A stretch of 64,000 nucleotides of DNA from G963667675 sp965197565 (GCA_965197565.1 CBDANK010000004.1:1302001-1366000), one strand, 5' to 3'; positions 33,489-41,875 are shown, counted from the stretch's first letter. Numbers and translations are program-made. Notes: generated by a model from the sequence alone, not told the origin.

Positions 33489-34436
33489 ATGCAGCAGGAA
33501 GCCATCTACGCAGGCATCGACGTGGCCAAGGACCGAGTGGATGTGGCCCTCCGGCCTTCGGGCGCCGCCTGGAGTGTCGCTTACGACGAGGCCGGGGTTA
33601 GCGGCCTGGTATCGGAGTTGCAGTCTCTGCACCCCTCGGCAGTGGTCTTGGAGGCCACTGGCGGCTTGGAACTCCCCCTGGCCGGCGCCTTGGCGGCGGC
33701 GGCCCTGCCGGTGCTGGTGGTCAATCCCCGTCAGGTGCGCGACTTCGCCAAAGCCACCGGCCGACTGGCCAAGACCGATGCCCTGGACGCCCAGGTTCTG
33801 GCCCATTTCGCCGAGGCGGTACGTCCGCCGGTCCGTCCCCTGCCCGATTCGGACACCCGAGAACTTCATTCCCTGACCACCCGGCGCAACCAGGTGGTGG
33901 CCATGCTGGTGGCGGAGAAGAACCGTCTTGGGCCGGCCAGCCGCGCCGTTGCTCCACGCATCCAGGCTCACCTCCAGTGGCTGGAGCAGGAACTGGACGA
34001 CTTGGACGAGGACCTGCAGCAGACGCTGCGCCGGAGTCCGGCATGGCGGGAGAAGGACGAGTTGCTGCGCTCCGTTCCTGGCGTGGGGGAACAGCTCTCC
34101 CTGGTGCTGCTGGCCCACTTGCCGGAACTGGGCACCATGGACCGGAAGCGGATAGCCGCCTTGGTGGGAGTGGCCCCGATGAACCGGGACCGCGGGACCA
34201 TGCGGGGCCGGAGAACCGTGGCCGGAGGGCGGGCCCGAGTCCGGGCCGTGCTCTACATGGGCGCCTTGGTGGCCAGCCGGCACAACCCGGTGATCCGCAG
34301 CTTCTACCAACGGCTGCTGGCCGCCGGCAAACCCAAGAAACTGGCGCTCGTCGCCTGTATGCGCAAGCTGCTCACCATCCTCAACGGCATGGCCAAGAGC
34401 GGTCATCGCTGGAACCAAAACCTCATCAAGTCTTGA
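33489..34436 (+). CDS. IS110 transposase (DEDD recombinase)
   Basis: 315 residues. The N-terminal RuvC-like domain has the acidic residues in YAGIDVAKDRVDVAL, VVLEATGGLELPL, and RLAKTDALDAQVLAHFAEA. A coiled coil follows (about 130-185). The C-terminal Transposase_20 domain has RSVPGVGEQLSLVLLAHLPELGTMDRKRIAALVGVAPMNRDRGTMRGRRTVAGGRARVRAVLYMGALVASRHNPVIRSFYQRL. IS110 recombinases use both domains with a bridge RNA to join donor and target sites. ATG 33489 follows GGGAGG by 4-5 bases. The gene appears intact, unlike copy 1. Confidence 0.93.
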   Translation: MQQEAIYAGIDVAKDRVDVALRPSGAAWSVAYDEAGVSGLVSELQSLHPSAVVLEATGGLELPLAGALAAAALPVLVVNPRQVRDFAKATGRLAKTDALDAQVLAHFAEAVRPPVRPLPDSDTRELHSLTTRRNQVVAMLVAEKNRLGPASRAVAPRIQAHLQWLEQELDDLDEDLQQTLRRSPAWREKDELLRSVPGVGEQLSLVLLAHLPELGTMDRKRIAALVGVAPMNRDRGTMRGRRTVAGGRARVRAVLYMGALVASRHNPVIRSFYQRLLAAGKPKKLALVACMRKLLTILNGMAKSGHRWNQNLIKS

Positions 34437-34489
34437 GATCAAAGACAGTTGCTTTCGGTTTTTATATTGGAGTGGTGCAGTAACCCCTA

Positions 34490-34597
34490 TAACGTCATTC
34501 CGAGGAGCCCTTCGACTTCGCTCAGGATAAACTCAGCGACGAAGAATCTAAAAGTCTTGATTGGAGAATCGGCCTTGACTTGCAAGAACGATTTTAG
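34490..34597. repeat. R3-family fragment
   Basis: The same sequence follows copy 1 of the IS110 (AACGTCATTCCGAGGAGCCC..). It is cut after GATTTTAG by the M3 element. Confidence 0.6.
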
Positions 34598-34743
34598 AGC
34601 CTGTTGACACTAATAGCTGAGGACCGGGCAACCACAAGGGTTGCCCCTACGAAATCCCGTAGCACGCCGGTTGTAGAGGCGCCCTTTGTGGGAGGCTGGA
34701 CTACCAATCCCTATATAGGAAATTGGTAGTGTCAACAGGCCCT
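34598..34743. repeat. M3 element, copy 3 (complete)
   Basis: GCCTGTTGACACTA and TAGTGTCAACAGGCC ends, 146 bases, nearly identical to copy 1. Inserted in the R3 fragment. Confidence 0.85.
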
Positions 34744-34752
34744 AGTAGAGCC

Positions 34753-35945
34753 TCACTGTTGTATTGATGGGTATAGGGACTTGAGCTTGATGCGGGCGTC
34801 CTCGGTTGTGAAGCGCCAGTCCACCTGAATTACGTCCCGGTTCCGTTGGTCCTGCCATGCGCCTGTTTCCCGTTCCAGGACTTCCTGGCTGGGTATCCGG
34901 CGATCCAAGCACTGCCGCGCCAGCACCCCCAGTTCGATCTCGGCCATATTAAGCCAACTCCCGTGCTTCGGGGTGTAATGTATCTCCAGCCGTTGGGCAA
35001 TGCGCCGTGCCTCCGCCGGCTCGAAAGCCTGGTATAGGGATGCCGGATGATGGGTGTTCAGGTTGTCCATCACCAAGACTATCCGCTCCTTGTCGACATA
35101 GTCCTCGTCCACCAGTTTCTTGACCACCCGTGCCCAGTCGGCCTTGGTGCGCCGGTCCGTGACCTCCACCCGCCGCCATCCCTCCAGGGGCGCGAACAGC
35201 ATGAACAGGTTGCTCACTCCGTTGCGTTGATATTCGTAATCGTATGCCATGGCTGCCCCCGGCCGCGACGGACGGGGTTGGCGGGTCTCCTGCACCAGTT
35301 GCTTGCTGGTCTCGTCCAGACACACCAGCACCTCCCCCTCTCCGTAGGGACGGTGATAGACCTCCAACACGTCCTCCATGCCGCACACAAAGTCCGCGCT
35401 CCCTTGGGGCGGGAGGCACCAGCATTCTTTCAGCCAAGGCTTGAGTTCGTTTTTTTCAGAGTCCGGCGCACCGTCTCTGTGCTGATGCTATCCACTATCT
35501 CCTGCGCCACCAATCCATCGGCCAGCATTTGCAGCGTCCAACTGACCCGTCCCTCCGGCGGTTGAGAGCAGGCCAAGGCTACCAGGTGGGCCTCACCCTG
35601 ACCATCCAGCTTTTTCTTGCGGCGCTTTAGCTGCTGTTTGCGTCCCAGGGCTGCCTCCAGGCCCTCCTCCACGCACCGGCGGCGCACCCGTTCCACCGTG
35701 GCGCTGCCCACCTTCAGGACCCAGGCTATATCCTCGTCCCTCATTGCGCCATCAACCTGGTTCTCATCGCTAAGCAGCAGAATGCGGGCGTGAGTCTGCT
35801 TGTAAGCCGCCGCCCAACCCTTGGACACCAATCCCTTCGGTTCCTCCTGTTCCTCCTCCGTAAGTCCCACTCGGTATTTCTTCATCATCACATCCATCCC
35901 CGCTTCCCGATTTTCTTTTTTGACTGCTAACCCATCATATCTCAC
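34753..35945 (-). CDS. IS630 family transposase, read by -1 frameshift
   Basis: Two overlapping frames make one transposase. The upstream frame (from 35945, with MKKYRVGLTEEEQEE near residue 21 as a likely start) encodes the helix-turn-helix half: DEDIAWVLKVGSATVERVRRRCVEEGLEAALGRK and SWTLQMLADGLVAQEIVDSISTETVRRTLKK. It ends at 35430 in its own frame. The -1 frame continues as NELKPWLKECWCLPPQGSADFVCGMEDVLEVYHR and carries the DDE domain: VLVCLDETSKQL, IVLVMDNLNTHHPASLY, and IHYTPKHGSWLNMAEIELGVLARQCL. The shift occurs at a run of seven A at 35450-35456, a classical slippery site. Terminal repeats were not resolved. Confidence 0.8.
35448..35459 (-). promoter_or_regulatory. Slippery heptamer for -1 frameshifting
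   Basis: The minus strand reads CTG AAA AAA ACG. Slipping back one base on AAA AAA gives AAC GAA CTC, which joins the two transposase frames without loss of residues. Confidence 0.55.
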
Positions 35946-35948
35946 CAG

Positions 35949-35966
35949 CCATCATTTCAATGATGG
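35949..35966. repeat. Perfect short hairpin near IS630 5' side
   Basis: CCATCATT-TC-AATGATGG. It may be part of the IS630 end. Positions 35967-36125 show nothing further that I recognise. Confidence 0.35.
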
Positions 35967-36291
35967 TCAGCTACTAAACTAAAGCCAAGGTGAAATGTAC
36001 ATATCGCTAGACCGCACTGTCAGTGGCGACCCAGTAGGGGCCCAAAGGTGAAATGAGGAGCTGCGGAGTCCTTTTGGTTGTCTTCAAGACCCCGAAATGC
36101 ACATCCCACCTTGGTATTGGTTTAGTACTACAGTCGCATATTTGACAGGCGGCGTTTGTAGTGGCATTGCCGGGCTCTGGCTTGGTGGCGCCGTCTCCAC
36201 CAGGACCAGGACAGGATGAAATCAGGCAGTTGGTTCTCGGTCCATACAAGGCGGGTCAGCAGCCGGCGCACCTCCGGGAGCGTCATGGGAA

Positions 36292-37035
36292 TCAGTGCGT
36301 CATCCGGACCGTAATAGCCCCCCTTTCTACCCCTTCCATGGCCTGATGCTTGATTACGGACAGATACGCCTGCGCCAGCATCGCCAAGGTGATGTGCCGG
36401 TACCAGCCGTCCCACCGCCGCACCTCGTACTGGTCCAGTCCCACCTGTCCCTTGGCCTCCTCGAAACACTCCTCGATGGCCCACCGGGTCCCAGCCACCC
36501 GCACCAGTTCCTCCAAGGCCGTTCCCGCCGGGCCGAAGCATAGGTAGTAAGCCAGTTCCCCGGGCTTGGCTATGCTGCGCCGGGCCAGCAGCCAATACCC
36601 CTTGCCCGGTTCTCTCAGGGGCCGGATCTCCACCAAGGCCCAGTCGTATACCCTGGGCCCCTTGGCCCCGTTGCCGGCGCTGCACCTGGTCCAAGCCAAC
36701 TCGTCAACCTGTGACGTTAGCCGGTCAGCCCGCACCTGACGGGGACCCTTGTCCGTCAAAGCCCACAGCTTCTCGTTGCTCCTGATGGCCAGCACGTGGG
36801 GAATTCCCTCTCGCTCCAGCCACAGCCGCAGGTTGCGGTCCTTGCCATAAACCTCAGCTCCGGCAACCCAGCCGAAGGGGACTCCCGATGCCAGCGCCCG
36901 CTCCAGCATTAGCTGGGCCAGTTGCGGCTTGGTCCGAAAGCCGACACTCTCCGGCACCCCGGCCTCCCGCCGCCGCTCCCAGTCCTCCGCCCATACCTGG
37001 GGCAGGTACAGTTCCCGGTCCAGCAGGGTTCTGCC
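36292..37035 (-). pseudogene. IS701 transposase, C-terminal part (split by IS110)
   Basis: In the minus frame this begins GRTLLDRELYLPQVWAEDWERRREAGVPESVGFRTKPQLAQLMLERAL, which is the IS701 segment normally following the DETGF and VFLAYAS motifs of the N-terminal part. It continues with PFGWVAGAEVYGKDRNLRLWLEREGIPHVLAIRSNEKLW, VEIRPLREPGKGYWLLARRS, and TRWAIEECFEEAKGQVGLDQYEVRRWDGWYRHITLAMLAQAYL, the last Glu motif of the DDE site. It ends 165 bases from the element end. Joined to 38664-38212 it would give about 398 residues in one frame. Confidence 0.85.
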
Positions 37036-37039
37036 CTTG

Positions 37040-37233
37040 TATCTTAGCTTGGAGGTGGATAGTTTTCTTTCTTAGGTGTGCGGGGTGCGGCAGACCGGCC
37101 CGCCCTGGGTCATAGAAGACCGTTGTCAAGCTTGGGTCGCCGCACCCTTTTCAGAACAGAGCCGGCACAGTTGCCTGGGTCAACCAAGCCCGCATCTGGC
37201 AAGGACGGGCCGACGGTTCGCAGGGAGGTTCTC
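37040..37233 (+). ncRNA. Putative bridge RNA of second-type IS110
   Basis: GCCCT (37102-37106) agrees with the left target TGCC plus CT. CAAG (37127-37130) is complementary to the right target CTTG. ACAGTTGCCT resembles the right end ACAGTTG plus CT with one extra base. The fit is shorter than for copies 1 and 2. Confidence 0.45.
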
Positions 37234-38196
37234 ATGGAGCAACACGGTATCTACGTAGGGATCGATGTGGCCAAGGCCCGGGTGGATGTGGCCATCCGTC
37301 CTGGGGGAGACCGGCGTGAGGTCTGCAACGACCAGGCCGGGACCGCGGCACTGGTGGCCCAGATGCAGCAACTCAATCCCGCAGCCTTGGTGCTGGAGGC
37401 TACGGGTGGGCTGGAACTGCCCTTGGTGGCAGCCCTGGCAGCTGCCTCCCTCCCGGTGGTGGTAGTCAACCCTCGCCAGGTGCGGGACTTTGCCAGGGCC
37501 ACTGGGCGGCTGGCCAAGACCGATTCCCTGGACGCGGCGGTCCTGGCTCACTTCGCCGAGGCCGTCCGTCCTCCCCGACGTCCTCTCCGGGACGCCGAGA
37601 CCCAGGTCCTCAGCTCGCTGGTGGCCCGCAGACAACAGGTGATGACCATGCTGGTAGCGGAGAGGAACCGACTCTCCAGTGCTACTATGGCCGTCCGGCC
37701 CAGCATTGAGGCCCACATCGCCTGGCTCAAGCAACAGCTGGACGACCTGGACCAGGGCTTGCGCCAGACCCTCCGCCAGAGTCCTGTATGGCGGGAGAAG
37801 GACGACCTGCTGCGCAGCGTACCCGGCATCGGAGACCAGATCTCTCTTACCCTTCTGGCATACCTGCCCGAACTGGGCACTCTCAACCGCCGACAGATCG
37901 CTGCCCTGGTGGGCGTGGCTCCCTTCAACCGGGACAGTGGTGCCCTGCGGGGCAAACGCACCCTCTGGGGTGGACGGGCCAGGGTCCGCACAGCCCTCTA
38001 CATGGGGGCGTTGGTAGCCAGTCGCTTCAACCCGGTCATCAGGGACTTCTACCAGCGCCTGTTGTCTGCCGGCAAGCCGAAAAAGCTGGCTCTGACCGCC
38101 TGTATGCGCAAGCTGCTGATAATCCTCAACTCCATGCTCAAGTACGGCTCGTCCTGGAACCACCCGGCCGCGAAGTCCCTCACCCATTCCTATTGA
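37234..38196 (+). CDS. IS110 transposase, second type
   Basis: 320 residues, about two-thirds identical to the other IS110 transposase by eye. RuvC-like acidic motifs are IYVGIDVAKARVDVAIRPGG, LVLEATGGLELPL and RLAKTDSLDAAVLAHFAEA. The C-terminal Transposase_20 domain has RSVPGIGDQISLTLLAYLPELGTLNRRQIAALVGVAPFNRDSGALRGKRTLWGGRARVRTALYMGALVASRFNPVIRDFYQRLL. ATG 37234 has AGGGAGG 6 bases upstream; a longer frame reaching 37078 covers the noncoding left end and is not credible. The gene appears intact. Confidence 0.92.
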   Translation: MEQHGIYVGIDVAKARVDVAIRPGGDRREVCNDQAGTAALVAQMQQLNPAALVLEATGGLELPLVAALAAASLPVVVVNPRQVRDFARATGRLAKTDSLDAAVLAHFAEAVRPPRRPLRDAETQVLSSLVARRQQVMTMLVAERNRLSSATMAVRPSIEAHIAWLKQQLDDLDQGLRQTLRQSPVWREKDDLLRSVPGIGDQISLTLLAYLPELGTLNRRQIAALVGVAPFNRDSGALRGKRTLWGGRARVRTALYMGALVASRFNPVIRDFYQRLLSAGKPKKLALTACMRKLLIILNSMLKYGSSWNHPAAKSLTHSY

Positions 38197-38211
38197 CTTT
38201 CAAGACAGTTG

Positions 38212-38664
38212 CTTGGCACTGGCATAGGCCAGGAAAACGCCAATTTGACAGTTCTCGATCCGTCCCGCCGTCCCGCTGTACTGCCGCTGCACCCCAACCG
38301 ACTTCTCCCCTTTCTTGAGGAATCCGGTCTCGTCCACCACCAGAACTGCGCCAGTGTCGGCCAGATGCTCCATCAGGTAGTTTTTCAAGTCATCGCGAAC
38401 CAGGTCCGCGTCCCAACGGTAGTTGTACAACAGGCGCCGCACCCCGTCGGGAGTTGCGTCGCCAGCTTGCTCCGCCAGTTGCCAACCGTTCTTGCGCTCC
38501 ACTGGACTGAGCAGACCACGCAGGTAGTCCAGCGCCCGCCGGCGCGGCTCCGGACGCCGGAACCGCCCCGCTACACACCGGTATACCTGTTCAATACCCT
38601 CGGCCCACCGGACCACTTCCTCAACCTCGTCCCTAACCTCATTCCTGCACGCTGCCACCGCCAC
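38212..38664 (-). pseudogene. IS701 transposase, N-terminal part (split by IS110)
   Basis: About 151 residues up to the insertion: RFRRPEPRRRALDYLRGLLSPVERKNGWQLAEQAGDATPDGVRRLLYNYRWDADLVRDDL, then the first catalytic Asp in GAVLVVDETGFLKKGEKSVGVQRQYSGTAGRIENCQIGVFLAYASAK. The frame then runs four more codons into the IS110 end and stops. The rest of the protein is at 36292-37035. It cannot make an active transposase unless the IS110 is removed. Confidence 0.85.
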
Positions 38665-38721
38665 ACCTCTTCACCAAGTGATGGCCTATTCTACATTGTT
38701 AATCTGCAACTGTAGTACTAG

Positions 38722-38761
38722 ACCCTTCACTCCGTTCAGGGTGACAATAAAAAGACCCTGG
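38722..38761. repeat. R3 right-end fragment
   Basis: ACCCTTCACTCCGTTCAGGG then GTGACAATAAAAAGACCCTG. It borders the IS701 end; more R3-like bases (GTTGAAAGACCCTG) lie after the M2 element at 38939-38952. Confidence 0.6.
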
Positions 38762-38766
38762 CCGTT

Positions 38767-38930
38767 CAGGGCTATCGCATTTGAACTGAATCGCTCTCGT
38801 CATTCCTGCGAAGGCAGGAATCCAGGCCCCTAATTCGCCAATGCTGTCACGGCAATCACCCACATAGCGGCCTCTGGACTCCGGCTTTCGCCGGAGTGAC
38901 GGATGGGTTGTTTCTAGTGCGATAGCCCTG
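38767..38930. repeat. M2 element, copy 4
   Basis: CAGGGCTATCGCA and GTGCGATAGCCCTG ends, 164 bases, same orientation as copy 2. Confidence 0.85.
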
Positions 38931-39024
38931 CCCGGCCGTTGAAAGACCCTGACCGTTAGTGACGCCGACATAGGGGGTTTTGACGCGAGGGAATTTCCGA
39001 AAACCGGCGAGACGAGATAATAAA

Positions 39025-39792
39025 CTAAGGGTGTGCGTTGAGACCTCCGTCCACGTACACCGGCTGGCCGGTCACGTAGTCGCAGGCCTCGGAGCAGAGG
39101 TACACGAGCAATGGCCCGATTTCCCTGGGATGCCCCTTCCGGCGAAGGGGTGTGAAGCGGACCAGCAGCTCTTCCTGCTGCACCTCCAGTGGGATGTCTT
39201 CGGCCGTATACCAACCGGCGCCCAATGCGTTTACCCGGATATTGCTTCGTCCCAGTTCCACGGCCAGAGACCGGGTCAAAGAAAGAACGGCTGCCTGGCT
39301 GGCGGCAAATGCCGAGCCGTTGATCATACCCCGCTCAGCCAAAATGGACACCAGGTTGACAATCCTACCGTACTGCTGTGATTGCATACGACGGGCTGCT
39401 TCCTGGCAAAGAAGGAAAGTTGCCCGAACGTTGCGGGATTGAACCTCATCCCACTCTTGGGCGGTGATCTCATTAAAGGGCCGGGCCAACACGCTTCGCA
39501 CATCGTTCACCAAGATGTCCACCGGCTTTCCCAGTTGGTCAAAGGACCTCATGGCTTGGGCCAAGTCCGACGGCCCCCTTCCCCCGATATCAGCCACGGT
39601 GCCGCCGTGGGCTCCTGGGTATTGGCCCAGTGCTTCCAACACCGGGTCGAGCAGGCGCTGCCGACGGGCCACGGTAAAGACCGCCGCGCCGGCCTCAGCC
39701 AGTGCTTGGGCCAAAAAGGGCGCTTGGTCGCCGCCGGCGGTGTGCAAAATAGCAGCCTTGCCCGATAGACTATATTCGGAGAGTAGGGGCAT
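39025..39792 (-). CDS. Short-chain dehydrogenase-like protein lacking catalytic Tyr and Lys
   Basis: 255 residues with the SDR Rossmann fold (SLSGKAAILHTAGGDQAPFLAQALAEAGAAVFTVARR; FDQLGKPVDILVNDVRS; RIVNLVSILAERG; VRVNALGAGWY-like segment; YLCSEACDYVTGQPVYVDGGL). The active-site YxxxK is SAFAASQA: Phe replaces Tyr and Gln replaces Lys. The cofactor loop TGxxxGxG is HTAGGDQ, and NNAG is NDVR. It therefore looks like a pseudoenzyme, perhaps a structural partner of the SDR encoded just upstream (39871-40683). ATG 39792 follows GGAGGAG by 7 bases; an upstream in-frame start is not needed. Confidence 0.8.
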   Translation of the reverse strand: MPLLSEYSLSGKAAILHTAGGDQAPFLAQALAEAGAAVFTVARRQRLLDPVLEALGQYPGAHGGTVADIGGRGPSDLAQAMRSFDQLGKPVDILVNDVRSVLARPFNEITAQEWDEVQSRNVRATFLLCQEAARRMQSQQYGRIVNLVSILAERGMINGSAFAASQAAVLSLTRSLAVELGRSNIRVNALGAGWYTAEDIPLEVQQEELLVRFTPLRRKGHPREIGPLLVYLCSEACDYVTGQPVYVDGGLNAHP

Positions 39793-39870
39793 GATGTGTC
39801 TCCTCCAGCTTCCAGCTTTCAACAGTCAGCCAGCGGCGGTCTAAACTTGACCTAGCGGCCGACCACTTGG

Positions 39871-40683
39871 TTACGGTTCCAGGGCCTCAACCGGAGCGTG
39901 GCCCGTGGGATTGATTCCGGCTGCCAGGCCGCCACCGTCGGCGATGATCATTTCCCCAGTCATGTAGTCAGAAGCGTCCGATGACAAAAACACGGCGATG
40001 GGTCCCAGGTCCTCGGGGCGGCCCAACTTACCGATGGGCAGGAACTCCCCCGACCGCGGCAGCGTGCCGCGCATCTCAGAATCGGCGACAGTAGTGGGGA
40101 TAAAGCCGGGCACGATGCTGTTGGCGGTGATCCCGTATCGGGCCAGGTTGAAAGACAGCACCTTGGTCAGTTGGATCATTCCCCCTTTGCTGCAACAGTA
40201 CATGTAAATATCCCGGCCCCCCCTCATGCCGAACCCCGAGGCCACGTTGATGATCTTGCCTTTACCCTGGTCTACCATGGGCTGAGAAACCGCCCGGGCG
40301 CAGTAAAAGGCCCCGGTCAGGTTGACGTCCATGACCCGCTGCCATTCATCGTTGGTGATGTCCCACAATGGCTTGCGGACATTTTCCTGCCCCACCGCCC
40401 CGGCGTTGTTGATCAGCACATCTATGCGTCCGAAACGGTCCAGGGTAGTGGAAATCAACCGGTCCACCTGCTCAGAGTCGGATACGTCGGTGGGGATGGC
40501 CAAGGCTTTCCGGCCCAATTCCTCCACTTCCCTGACGGCGCTTTCGATGGGCCCCGGCCGGCGTCCGGCGATACACAAATCGGCGCCAGCGCGGGCTAGA
40601 GCCCGCACCATGGCCAGGCCCAGCCCAGTGCCGCCGCCGGTTATGACTACTGTTTTCCCTTCCAGGTCGAATTTTTCCAGCAT
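39871..40683 (-). CDS. Short-chain dehydrogenase/reductase (classical SDR)
   Basis: 270 residues with all SDR hallmarks: cofactor loop TGGGTGLG (about 15-22), a basic RR pair after strand 2 (CIAGRRPG) hinting at NADP, NNAG, catalytic Ser in INVASGFG, and YCCSK as the YxxxK pair. The C-terminal SSDASDYMTGEMIIADGGG is typical of FabG-like and sugar-alcohol SDRs. It oxidises or reduces an alcohol or keto group; the substrate is unknown. It lies between birA and the degenerate SDR, all in one orientation, with 7 bases to birA. The last 15 residues (GINPTGHAPVEALEP) extend beyond the core. Confidence 0.88.
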   Translation of the reverse strand: MLEKFDLEGKTVVITGGGTGLGLAMVRALARAGADLCIAGRRPGPIESAVREVEELGRKALAIPTDVSDSEQVDRLISTTLDRFGRIDVLINNAGAVGQENVRKPLWDITNDEWQRVMDVNLTGAFYCARAVSQPMVDQGKGKIINVASGFGMRGGRDIYMYCCSKGGMIQLTKVLSFNLARYGITANSIVPGFIPTTVADSEMRGTLPRSGEFLPIGKLGRPEDLGPIAVFLSSDASDYMTGEMIIADGGGLAAGINPTGHAPVEALEP

Positions 40684-40690
40684 ACAGTCC

Positions 40691-41476
40691 TCATGTTTGA
40701 TGGTGACTCAAAGACACATCACCGGCCGTCAAAGTAACCATCCGGCCGTCTTCCAGACGCAGCTGAAGGTTGCCTAGCTCGTCCACGCCTTCGGCCAGAC
40801 CGGTGTAAGAGTCCCCGCTCTCCCGGGCGTGTACCCGTTGGCCCAGGGTTTCCAGCATCGACTTCCATTCCGAGAAGACCGGTCCGCCTTGCATAACTTG
40901 TAGGTACAGGCCGTCGAGGTCATGCAGTAGTTGACGCAACAGGTCCTCCCGGGAAACAGGTTGTCCTACAGCCGTATTCAACGAGGTGGTGGAATCCCTA
41001 ATGTCGCCAAGAGTTTCGACATCCAGGCCGATATTGATCCCGATCCCCAAGACAGCGTAAGCTACTTGGTCTCCTTGCACCGCGCTTTCCACCAGAATGC
41101 CGCCGACTTTTTTGCCGCCCAGCATCACATCGTTGGGCCACTTGATCCGGGGGTTGGACCCGGTGCAAGTCCGAATGGTCCGAACAGTCGCTACGCCGGC
41201 CAGGATACTGATCATTGGCAGGGCTTCCAACGTGGGCCGGAAAAGGACGGACAGATACAGGTTCCCTTCGCTGGAAACCCAGTTCCTGCCTTGGCGGCCG
41301 CGCCCCGAGGTCTGGTTTTCCGCGATGACCACCGTGCCTTCGTCGGCGCCTGACTCAGCCTGCCGGGCGGCTTCGTCCATGGTGGAAGTGAGTTCTTGGA
41401 AGAAGAGGAGCCGCTTGCCCACAATCCGGGTAAACAGCCCACGGCGCAAGGTTGCTGAAACTAGGTTCCCAGACAT
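40691..41476 (-). CDS. birA: Biotin--[acetyl-CoA-carboxylase] ligase
   Basis: 261 residues, group I type without the N-terminal DNA-binding domain, so it is an enzyme only and not a repressor. It makes biotinyl-AMP and transfers biotin to carboxylase lysines. Motifs are FFQELTSTMDEAARQA, the ATP/biotin loop ENQTSGRGRQGRNWVS, SVLFRP, RIKWPNDVMLGGKKVGGILVES, and YAVLGIGINIG. A small C-terminal SH3-like domain (ETLGQRVHARESGDSYTGLAEGVDELGNLQLRLEDGRMVTLTAGDV) is complete. No biotin carboxylase gene is in the window. Confidence 0.93.
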   Translation of the reverse strand: MSGNLVSATLRRGLFTRIVGKRLLFFQELTSTMDEAARQAESGADEGTVVIAENQTSGRGRQGRNWVSSEGNLYLSVLFRPTLEALPMISILAGVATVRTIRTCTGSNPRIKWPNDVMLGGKKVGGILVESAVQGDQVAYAVLGIGINIGLDVETLGDIRDSTTSLNTAVGQPVSREDLLRQLLHDLDGLYLQVMQGGPVFSEWKSMLETLGQRVHARESGDSYTGLAEGVDELGNLQLRLEDGRMVTLTAGDVSLSHHQT

Positions 41477-41533
41477 TGCAAGCCTTCAAGCCAAATTGGA
41501 ATCAATAGGGAGGGCCGTCTTAGACTCAAGCCG

Positions 41534-41875
41534 TTACCCCAGCATGGAAGCATTTAATGACTTACGGACGGCCTGAAAGTCGGCCTCACTCAGTTCTCCC
41601 AAGCGGCGCAGCACCAAGGGGGTCTTGACCGTGGCCAGCCGGCACCGGACCAACGCGGGGCGGGGCAAGTTGGCCTCTCTCCAACCTTGGATAGGGCAGT
41701 CCCCAGGACGGGCGGCGGCGGTCACTCGTCCCGTTATCTGGGCTATGACCAACTCTCCGGTAGTCTGATTATACTCAGTGGAGCTGATCACCAGCGCAGG
41801 CCGCTTCTTCCCGCTGGCCCTCTCGCGAAAGGGGTAGGGGACCAGTATAACGTCGCCCTGCTTATAGCCGGTCAT
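41534..41875 (-). CDS. MazF/PemK-type toxin (mRNA interferase)
   Basis: 113 residues of the CcdB/MazF beta-barrel: YKQGDVILVPYPFRERASGKKRPALVISSTEYNQTTGELVIAQIT matches the family opening (GDVxxVxFP..g..KxRPalVIs), with the catalytic Arg in KKRPALV. ITGRVTAA and the C-terminal RLGELSEADFQAVRKSLNASM complete it. MazF toxins cleave mRNA at short sequences. ATG 41875 is chosen since the family begins there; the longer frame upstream covers the neighbouring gene in another phase. It overlaps the end of the 42284-41862 gene by 14 bases, as toxin-antitoxin pairs often do. Confidence 0.75.
   Translation of the reverse strand: MTGYKQGDVILVPYPFRERASGKKRPALVISSTEYNQTTGELVIAQITGRVTAAARPGDCPIQGWREANLPRPALVRCRLATVKTPLVLRRLGELSEADFQAVRKSLNASMLG

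Larger units (their letters stand above)
33295..34453 (+). mobile_element. IS110 family element, copy 2 (apparently intact)
   Basis: Bounded by core CT at 33295-33296 (left flank CAGGGT) and CT at 34452-34453. It differs from copy 1 by only a few bases. It inserted just upstream of the hisZ promoter in an R3-type end. Confidence 0.8.
37036..38213 (+). mobile_element. IS110 family element, second type, inside IS701
   Basis: Core CT occurs at 37036-37037 and at 38212-38213. Deleting 37036-38211 (1176 bases) restores the IS701 reading frame exactly (..YASAK-GRTLLDREL..), so these are true element ends. It is related to, but clearly diverged from, copies 1 and 2. Confidence 0.85.
36126..38717 (-). 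mobile_element. IS701 family element interrupted by an IS110
   Basis: The inverted ends are TACTACAGTCGCATATT (36126 on) and its near complement ending ACTGTAGTA at 38717. They are flanked by TTAG (36122-36125) and CTAG (38718-38721), fitting the YTAR target preference known for IS701. Without the 1.18-kb IS110 it would be about 1.4 kb, normal for the family. Confidence 0.7.

Noticed and set aside
37078..37233. N-terminal extension of the second-type IS110 transposase
   Set aside because: This is the noncoding left end with the putative bridge RNA; the family start and ribosome site are at 37234.
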